Assembly: GCA_964624235.1 (NCBI GenBank)
Contig: CAZUXY010000085.1
Location: 1-13,428, forward strand
Origin: CAZUXY01 sp964624235
Lineage (GTDB): Bacteria > Spirochaetota > UBA4802 > UBA5368
Length of the DNA: 13,428 nucleotides
Direction of reading: 5' to 3'
The position numbers and the translations under genes are program-made. Numbering within the stretch: position 1 is the stretch's first letter; each line of letters begins with the position of its first letter. Shown here in pieces: positions 6,542 through 12,243 of the stretch. The notes under the pieces were generated by a model that was not told the origin of the DNA, did not search any database, and saw only the letters and a list, made by a program, of their open reading frames with translations.

Positions 6542-8034
6542 AAATCACTTCGAATAACTCATGTATAAATTTCTATAAAGACACGGTTATTTTGTTTCGA
6601 TGCGCACTCTTTATTGCACTATTGTTTTGTTTTTATCCTGCAGCAAGAGTTTCATTGCATGCCGAGGTTTCCAAATCAAATGGAAATTCAGAGATTGACA
6701 AAAAGACTCAACCTGACAGTTTCGAAAACTCAAAATTTGTTTTTAAAAGCAATGGTTTTATCGAAATTGAGGATTTTTTATCCACCTATACCCGACAGGA
6801 AACATCAACCATAAATAAGAAAAGTGAAGTAAGAACCAATTTGAAGATCAAATACGGTACTGATTCCTTTTATCTTGTATCCAATTCCAATCTTTATTTT
6901 GCCCCGGTGTTCATAGATGATTCAATCAACGAAACATATATCTATTCCGGAAAGCCTGAGATCGGTCGCAATGGACGGTTATCCAACAAATACACCGAAT
7001 TGGATTTTCGCGAGCTATACTTCAATTTCGGGTTCAGTAATTTCAGACTCAGGGCCGGCAACCAGATTTTCGGATGGGGAACGGCCGATGTGTTCAATCC
7101 CACATCTTATTTCAATCCTTATGATTTAAGGGAATTTCTTTTCAGGGACGATGATGAATTAAGGGTGGGAATACCTGCGCTATCTGCCATGTTCTTTTTA
7201 AACAATTACACCCTGGAGTTCGTGTTTACCCCACTCCATGTGCCGCTTAGACTTGCGGATCAGGGGAATTTCTGGGCCATCAGATATAAGGAGGGTCCAT
7301 TCCCTGTTTTCGTTGACGAGGCTGAAGAACTGGAAATTGCACCTGAGAATTTTGCGTATGGCGCCCGTTTATCCAGAAGCACCGTCGGTGTGGATCTTTC
7401 TCTGAGCATTTTCCATGGTCCTGACAGGGACCCCGTATTTCGGCCATTGAAAACCGAGATAACTTTTCCGTATCCCTCGATAATAGTCAGCCCCGAACAC
7501 CATGTGGTAACCATGGTGGGCGCCGATTTTTCTACTGATCTCGACAGGTTTGTGCTGCAGGGAGAGGTTTCCTATACACATGATAAAGTCGGGGTTGTTG
7601 ATCAGGAATACTCTATTTTAACTAAATTTCCATTCGATGTTAAGCATTCACATTTTCTTTCTTATTCCGCCGGATTGAATTATTTTATTCCTATAAACCG
7701 TTTGTTTGAAAATCATGAAGGTGAAACTATTCTTACCCTGGAATGGTATCAATCACGGTACTTCGATTCATCCATTCAGGAACCGTTCATTACCGACCTG
7801 CTCACGGTGAAAATTCAGGACAGCTTTTTCAGTTCGCGGTTGCATCTCATGGTTTCGTGTATAATTGATGTCAGTGAAAACGGTTTGATTATATGGCCCA
7901 AAGCAGAGTACGATTTTCAAAACGGATTAAAAATCTCGGTTCAGTATGCGGACATACGCGGTAATGAGGGTTCTATTTTTAAATACTTTGAAAACAATGA
8001 TCTGGTGATGCTGAAGGTTCATTATGTTTTCTAG
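6538..8034 (+). CDS. Outer-membrane beta-barrel protein, DUF1302-like
   Basis: A 498-residue predicted exported protein. A signal peptide is visible: Lys14/Arg21 around a hydrophobic core (about 16-33), with cleavage likely after Leu-His-Ala42. The mature part has alternating aromatic/polar strands throughout and ends in Val-His-Tyr-Val-Phe, a C-terminal aromatic typical of outer-membrane barrels. The segment at 158-190 (Arg-Glu-Leu-Tyr-Phe, then Arg-Ala-Gly-Asn-Gln-Ile-Phe-Gly-Trp-Gly-Thr-Ala-Asp-Val-Phe-Asn-Pro) resembles the DUF1302 family, often linked to envelope export modules; I recognise the motif but cannot run a profile. The start ATG overlaps the regulator's stop and has AAGGG 9 bases upstream. 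The end overlaps the lipoprotein start by 11 bases. No RND transporter or LolA/DUF1329-like partner, common next to such barrels elsewhere, is present. Substrate unknown. Confidence 0.75.
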   Translation: MKITSNNSCINFYKDTVILFRCALFIALLFCFYPAARVSLHAEVSKSNGNSEIDKKTQPDSFENSKFVFKSNGFIEIEDFLSTYTRQETSTINKKSEVRTNLKIKYGTDSFYLVSNSNLYFAPVFIDDSINETYIYSGKPEIGRNGRLSNKYTELDFRELYFNFGFSNFRLRAGNQIFGWGTADVFNPTSYFNPYDLREFLFRDDDELRVGIPALSAMFFLNNYTLEFVFTPLHVPLRLADQGNFWAIRYKEGPFPVFVDEAEELEIAPENFAYGARLSRSTVGVDLSLSIFHGPDRDPVFRPLKTEITFPYPSIIVSPEHHVVTMVGADFSTDLDRFVLQGEVSYTHDKVGVVDQEYSILTKFPFDVKHSHFLSYSAGLNYFIPINRLFENHEGETILTLEWYQSRYFDSSIQEPFITDLLTVKIQDSFFSSRLHLMVSCIIDVSENGLIIWPKAEYDFQNGLKISVQYADIRGNEGSIFKYFENNDLVMLKVHYVF

Positions 8035-9676
8035 GATTTCCATTGTTTCGTTGTGCAGCATGATTATTTTTTTATCCACGTGTGGTATGCCTGAAAAAAA
8101 TCTCAGTATTTCCGGCAGCATCAATATCTCAGACGCGGTGGATTCTTCAGGTCCGCTGTTTTTAGTTCTATCGTACGGCAATGACCCCAACCAGATGCTT
8201 TCTGATCCATATGACAGTGTGCAACTCATTGCTTCAATCGATAAATCCAATCCTGATTTCACTATCGACCTCGAAAGCACCTCCTTCAGAGCGGGAGACG
8301 TTATCTCAATTATATCTTTCATCGACAACAACTACCGCAACGGTATACCCTATCCCGATAAAGGTGACTACCTGGGTATATATTTCGATAAAAATTCATA
8401 TACTTCCGGTTATGCTCTTAAAGGAGACGGCAATACCGGTATTACGGTAGACGTGTGCAGAATTGTTAATGATTTCAATATCACCGTATCCGGATTAATA
8501 CACGGCACTGAATCCGGTGAAGTTACCGTGCTGGCATACGCCGGAGATATATCCACACTTGATATTTCCACGCTGGATTTTAACGCGATCATCGGTTACC
8601 GGAGGATGACTAAAAGCGATTCACCTGCTCCTTATTCAATAAACATTTTTCCCTTTGGGAAAACTCCGCCGATCAATAACGTCTATCTTATTGCGTTCAT
8701 CGACAAGAACGCAAACGGCAAACCCGATGGATTGGACAGGCTGGGTTATTACACAACCGATCCGCAGAAACTTCCCACACCGGTTACCCTTTGTGAGGGA
8801 TTGAACTCCAACCTTGATATTACGATGACAATGGACATACCGTCGTCCTCCGATGTGGAGATGTCACTAAAGGGTTTCTTCGAAAAACCGGCTGGATACG
8901 ATTTGTTTTCCAGACCCATGTTTATACTCATCGCCGGCGATACAGATCCAAATCTGCTGTTCTCTGATCCTCTTTCCGTAATAAAGACCTTTCAGAGAAT
9001 TCCCTCGGGAGATTACACTTTTGACATCGATGTATCAAACACCGGGCTGGCTCCGGGAATGGACGTGATGGTTATGGCGCTCTGGGACCGGGACTATTCA
9101 TCCGGATTTCCCGATCCAACAGAAGATGACATGGTCGGTTTTTTCCAGAACAACAGTTTATTGAAAAACACCATCACACTGAAAGAAGGAATAAACACTG
9201 TAGAACCCTTCGGTGACTGGGATTTCAATGTAAAACGTAAAATCTACAACCATTCTGCAGAAATCGCGTTTCAGTTCGACAACGGGGATTTACCCGGTGA
9301 GTATACATTAAAGACATGTGATCAGATACTGATTATTGCGGTACACAAGGACGGTTACAGCGATCTTGCCATAAATGATATGGATTATATCGTGGCGATG
9401 AGCACAGTCACCTATCAGGATTCTTCATCCTGGTATTCATGTCCTGTTTCACCTGCCATAAGCGAGTCCATTCCCATATCATCCCCGTTCGGGTTAAACG
9501 ATCTTTACCTGTTCGCCATTCTCGATTCCAATAAAAATGGAAAGCCCGATGAAGGAGAGTATATCGGTTTTTACTGGAGTTGGTATATTCTATTTTACGC
9601 TCCCCGCCTGTTTAATATCTTTGACGGCACGAATGAATTAGACAGAACCGTACGTTTCTCTTCCCGACAGTATTAA
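8024..9676 (+). CDS. Lipoprotein with A-B-A-B duplicated domains
   Basis: A 550-residue protein that I do not recognise as a named family. A lipoprotein signal is visible: hydrophobic 7-18, then Leu-Ser-Thr-Cys20; Thr before Cys is atypical but tolerated in relaxed (for example spirochaetal) lipoboxes. The rest is an internal duplication: A1 about 27-145, B1 151-271, A2 278-397, B2 400-546. A units share an Asp-Pro-Asn...Ser-Asp-Pro element (54-62; 308-316) and a Gly-Phe/Ile-Pro loop before Gly-Phe/Ile-Tyr/Phe (101-120; 355-374). B units share an EF-hand-like loop, Asp-x-Asn-x-Asn-Gly-Lys-Pro-Asp (227-238 and 501-512), before a Gly-Tyr/Phe-Tyr strand. The strand-rich units look like surface beta-sandwiches, and calcium binding is inferred from the loops only. 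GAAGG (8013-8017) lies 6 bases before the start, inside the barrel gene, so the two products are made together and probably act together at the outer membrane. Confidence 0.8.
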   Translation: MFSRISIVSLCSMIIFLSTCGMPEKNLSISGSINISDAVDSSGPLFLVLSYGNDPNQMLSDPYDSVQLIASIDKSNPDFTIDLESTSFRAGDVISIISFIDNNYRNGIPYPDKGDYLGIYFDKNSYTSGYALKGDGNTGITVDVCRIVNDFNITVSGLIHGTESGEVTVLAYAGDISTLDISTLDFNAIIGYRRMTKSDSPAPYSINIFPFGKTPPINNVYLIAFIDKNANGKPDGLDRLGYYTTDPQKLPTPVTLCEGLNSNLDITMTMDIPSSSDVEMSLKGFFEKPAGYDLFSRPMFILIAGDTDPNLLFSDPLSVIKTFQRIPSGDYTFDIDVSNTGLAPGMDVMVMALWDRDYSSGFPDPTEDDMVGFFQNNSLLKNTITLKEGINTVEPFGDWDFNVKRKIYNHSAEIAFQFDNGDLPGEYTLKTCDQILIIAVHKDGYSDLAINDMDYIVAMSTVTYQDSSSWYSCPVSPAISESIPISSPFGLNDLYLFAILDSNKNGKPDEGEYIGFYWSWYILFYAPRLFNIFDGTNELDRTVRFSSRQY

Positions 9677-10030
9677 GGAAACCTCTAAAAAATTAATTCT
9701 TCTAACAATACCGTAATTGATAACCCGTGGTGTTATCAGTGCTTATTACCTTTGTGTTGTAACAAGAGTTAATCAATAGAAGTTCCGTTAACTTATTTCT
9801 CAACCGATCGGGTGCACGTCTGAAAATAATTCATTTACCGGTCCCGCATCAGTCTTTAGTCGTAATTGTCCATGCGCCGTTAAGCTTATTTGTTCCTGCG
9901 CGAAAGTGTTCTTTTTAATCAAGATGGTACATGAGTCATGACAGATCCTTAAATGACTCATTGTTAAATTCTTGACACATACTACACAATATAGTGCTTG
10001 TTTTAGCATACACTACAGGAGTGATCCGTT
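9677..10030. other. Intergenic region between lipoprotein gene and argC
   Basis: A 354-base stretch. It holds a hairpin at 9718-9738 (listed separately), a perfect TTGACA at 9972-9977 without a well-spaced -10 box (TATAGT at 9990-9995 is only 12 bases away), and the argC ribosome site AGGAG (10017-10021, 9 bases before ATG). A 69-codon minus-strand frame at 9800-10009 does not resemble a protein I know and is not called. No recognised riboswitch or T-box could be identified by eye. Confidence 0.55.
9718..9738. other. Hairpin after the lipoprotein gene
   Basis: TGATAAC (9718-9724) pairs perfectly with GTTATCA (9732-9738) around a 7-base loop, 41 bases after the lipoprotein stop. No T-tract follows, so it is not a standard intrinsic terminator. 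It may protect the transcript end or be a protein-binding palindrome. Confidence 0.45.
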
Positions 10031-11077
10031 ATGAAAAAAGCTCTTATTGTCGGTGCAACCGGCTTCGGTGGACTGGGTCTTATTGAAATTCTCCTCCGCC
10101 ATTCAGGTATTGAAATCGCACAACTGGTGGCGCGCAAAGAAGCCGGCATGTCCATCGACAGTGTGTTCCCCCATTTGAAGGGAACAATATCGACCCGGGT
10201 TGACGCGGCTGATGACATCAACTATGACGGAGTTGACATCGCGTTCTTTTCCACTCCTGATCGCGCAGGCATGACACTAATCACAGAGTTCTACAAGCGC
10301 GGCATTCCAGTAATAGATTTCAGCGGTGATTTTCGTTTTACCTCGATAGATGATTATATGTTGTATGCCAAAAATAAGGGTATGGAAACGGAGCATTTTG
10401 CATCGACGTTGATAAAAGAGTCGGTTTACGGTTTGCCCGAAATGAACAGGGATGCCATAAGAAATGCCAGAATCGTGGGAAATCCGGGTTGTTTTGCGGT
10501 TTCAATGATACTCGGGCTGCTGCCTGCACTTGAGCAGAAATGCATCCATGGTAACAAAATAATCTGCGACGGGAAAACCGGCGTTTCGGGGGCCGGCAGA
10601 AATCCGGGTGAGACCAATTTCTATCCGCAGCGGTATGAAAACGTTAACACCTATCGCGAAGGCAGGCACCAGCACATTGTGGAGGTCGAGAACGTGCTCA
10701 GGTCCCGTTCAGGGATCGATGTTAAAATTCTGTTCATTCCACAGATAGTACCGCTCAATCGCGGCATATTGACTACAATTTACGGAGATCCCGTGGGCGG
10801 CATGACTTCTGGTAAATTACAGGAAATTTACAGGGAGTACTATCATGACAGCCCCTTTGTGGTGATCACCGACCGATCGCCCAGCACCACGGATGTCAGG
10901 GGGACCAATCGGTGTCTTATACGCCCCGCAATAGATGAACGAACCGAAAAAATATTTATCACGTCGGTAATAGACAATCTGGTAAAAGGACAGTCCGGTA
11001 ATGCGGTTCAGAACGCCAACATTATGCTGGGATTCGATGAAACCGAGGGCATCAATTCGATTGCGTTTTATCCGTGA
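10031..11077 (+). CDS. argC: N-acetyl-gamma-glutamyl-phosphate reductase
   Basis: ArgC carries out the NADPH-dependent reduction of N-acetylglutamyl phosphate to the semialdehyde, the third step of arginine synthesis in the cytoplasm. The length, 348 residues, is usual. Features: nucleotide loop Gly-Ala-Thr-Gly-Phe-Gly-Gly (8-14), catalytic Cys154 in Gly-Asn-Pro-Gly-Cys-Phe, Gly-Lys-Thr-Gly-Val-Ser-Gly-Ala-Gly-Arg (181-190), the His213-Gln-His215-Ile-Val-Glu segment corresponding to the family's His-Arg-His-x-x-Glu, and the C-terminal Gly-Gln-Ser-Gly-Asn-Ala-Val-Gln-Asn. Gln in place of the usual Arg between the histidines is a small departure. AGGAG lies 9 bases before the ATG. It stands alone, with no other arg gene visible, and ends 6 bases from the convergent pcm. 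It is distantly related in fold to Asd but too divergent to be a recent duplicate. Confidence 0.95.
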   Translation: MKKALIVGATGFGGLGLIEILLRHSGIEIAQLVARKEAGMSIDSVFPHLKGTISTRVDAADDINYDGVDIAFFSTPDRAGMTLITEFYKRGIPVIDFSGDFRFTSIDDYMLYAKNKGMETEHFASTLIKESVYGLPEMNRDAIRNARIVGNPGCFAVSMILGLLPALEQKCIHGNKIICDGKTGVSGAGRNPGETNFYPQRYENVNTYREGRHQHIVEVENVLRSRSGIDVKILFIPQIVPLNRGILTTIYGDPVGGMTSGKLQEIYREYYHDSPFVVITDRSPSTTDVRGTNRCLIRPAIDERTEKIFITSVIDNLVKGQSGNAVQNANIMLGFDETEGINSIAFYP

Positions 11078-11083
11078 TACAGG

Positions 11084-11830
11084 TCAGTTGCTCCCGTGCA
11101 CCATGGGGACAAATCGAACGTAGGTAATGGTTTTACGATAAATTTCCCCCCCCCTCTTTTCGATTTTTACCAGTTCCTGGTGATAATCTCCCACCGGCGC
11201 AATGAGCAGCCCGTTGTCTTTCAGTTGATCGATAAGCGTCTGCGGAATTTCCGGAGGACTCGCGGTGAGTATAATAACATCGAAAGGGGCTTTTTCCGGC
11301 CAGCCGGCATATCCGTCGCCTGTTTTAACCACGACATTTTTATACCCAAGATTTTTCAGCCGAAGCGCGGCACTCTTCCCCAGCTTATCTATAATTTCAA
11401 TCGAATATACCTCTTTTGCCAGCAATGATAAAATCGCAGCCTGATATCCCGAACCCGTGCCGATTTCCAGAACCTTCTCATCGCCTTTCAATTCACAGAG
11501 TTCAGTCATTAAAGCCACTATATATGGTTGGGATATGGTCTGCCCGTATCCAATGGGCAGCGGATGATCTTCATAGGCGGAAGTAATGTGCTGGTCTGGA
11601 ACAAACTTGTGCCTCTCCACGGTGCTCATGGCATCCAACACCCTTGCGTCTCTGATACCCCGGGATTCGATTTGTTTCTTAACCATAATATTTCTTAGAT
11701 TCTGCAAATTATCACCCCCTCCTGCTCTGCATTGAGTGGTTCCGCAGAATACTATCAGCAATACCAATACTATTGCCTCAAGTGGTTCCACATTATGATT
11801 AATGTGTTTTGTGTATACTGATGATTTCAT
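11084..11830 (-). CDS. pcm: Protein-L-isoaspartate O-methyltransferase, possibly exported
   Basis: Pcm methylates isoaspartyl residues from S-adenosylmethionine to start repair of aged proteins. Numbering from GTG 11836 (250 residues), the conserved enzyme begins near 51 (Met-Val-Lys-Lys-Gln-Ile-Glu-Ser-Arg-Gly). Family motifs are Pro-Ile-Gly-Tyr-Gly-Gln-Thr-Ile-Ser-Gln-Pro (94-104), SAM motif Val-Leu-Glu-Ile-Gly-Thr-Gly-Ser-Gly-Tyr-Gln (122-132), Gly-Asp-Gly (173-175) and Arg-Phe-Val-Pro (241-244). Residues 1-43 add a hydrophobic run (about 19-33) resembling a signal peptide. ATG 11830 is given for the long form, but it and GTG 11836 lack good ribosome sites. In-frame TTG 11707 has an excellent one (11711-11723) and would yield 207 residues, the usual cytosolic length. 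A G9 run (11146-11154) lies in the coding strand. It is divergent from ptsI and convergent with argC. Confidence 0.9.
   Translation of the reverse strand: MKSSVYTKHINHNVEPLEAIVLVLLIVFCGTTQCRAGGGDNLQNLRNIMVKKQIESRGIRDARVLDAMSTVERHKFVPDQHITSAYEDHPLPIGYGQTISQPYIVALMTELCELKGDEKVLEIGTGSGYQAAILSLLAKEVYSIEIIDKLGKSAALRLKNLGYKNVVVKTGDGYAGWPEKAPFDVIILTASPPEIPQTLIDQLKDNGLLIAPVGDYHQELVKIEKRGGEIYRKTITYVRFVPMVHGSN
11711..11723 (-). promoter_or_regulatory. Strong internal ribosome binding site in pcm
   Basis: The minus strand reads AGGAGGGGGTGAT, containing both AGGAGG and GGTGAT, the two halves of an extended anti-Shine-Dalgarno complement. In-frame TTG (11707-11705) follows the AGGAGG by 10 bases, and the resulting protein has the standard length of cytosolic isoaspartate methyltransferase. 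It is the strongest such site in the window and points to translation from here. Confidence 0.55.
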
Positions 11831-12243
11831 CTTCACGGAATACTGACAATATTAAATGATAGTATTATATTACAATTCACATTTATAAAAATCAAATTAA
11901 TAAATATCACCGGTTGAACACCCGGAAGGAAACGATTATCTAAAAAAATATTTGTAATTACGCATTTTCCGGCATAATTCCGGGATTTAGCGTTACGGCA
12001 CATACCATGCAAATACCTTTTCCGCTGTTTTTTATCTTGACAGTATGCTCGCCGAAAGTTGAATTCTATAGAACCGGATTTCAGCGGAACCCACATTAAA
12101 ATACTTAAGGGGGTTAATGGTTTTTTAATTTGGTTAGGGTATATCCTGATGTAACTCATAAACTATAGAAAACATTCTAAAATACCAGCGTTAGCAGGTC
12201 TAACCGGCAGGAATCAACCTTATTGTCAAAACCAGATTTTCCT
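11831..12243. other. Divergent intergenic region, pcm / ptsI
   Basis: About 410 bases between divergent genes. Plus-strand signals are a -24/-12-like motif at 11996-12011 (listed) and TTGACA at 12037-12042 followed at 17 bases by a poor TGAATT. AGGA (12209-12212) precedes a possible TTG start of ptsI at 12223. A minus-strand frame of 108 codons (12159-11833) with a Lys/Arg/Cys-rich middle is discussed under findings. No tRNA or recognised structured RNA is visible, and no HPr gene is present here. Confidence 0.55.
11996..12011 (+). promoter_or_regulatory. Possible sigma-54 (-24/-12) promoter upstream of ptsI
   Basis: The sequence CGGCACATACCATGCA keeps the GGCAC and TGCA cores with the exact spacing of sigma-54 promoters (GG and GC separated by 10 bases). 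It misses consensus at three flanking positions. Transcription would begin near 12022, about 220 bases before ptsI. No enhancer site or sigma-54 activator gene is visible in the window. Confidence 0.3.

Noticed and set aside
9800..10009. 69-codon minus-strand frame in the gap before argC
   Set aside because: Short, no recognisable domain, and its 5' end overlaps the argC ribosome site region; looks like a chance frame.
4811..11077. asd and argC as a possible recent duplication
   Set aside because: Both share the semialdehyde-dehydrogenase fold and similar starts (nucleotide loop, Cys active site), but the proteins are otherwise very different and each carries its own family's specific motifs; this is ancient homology.
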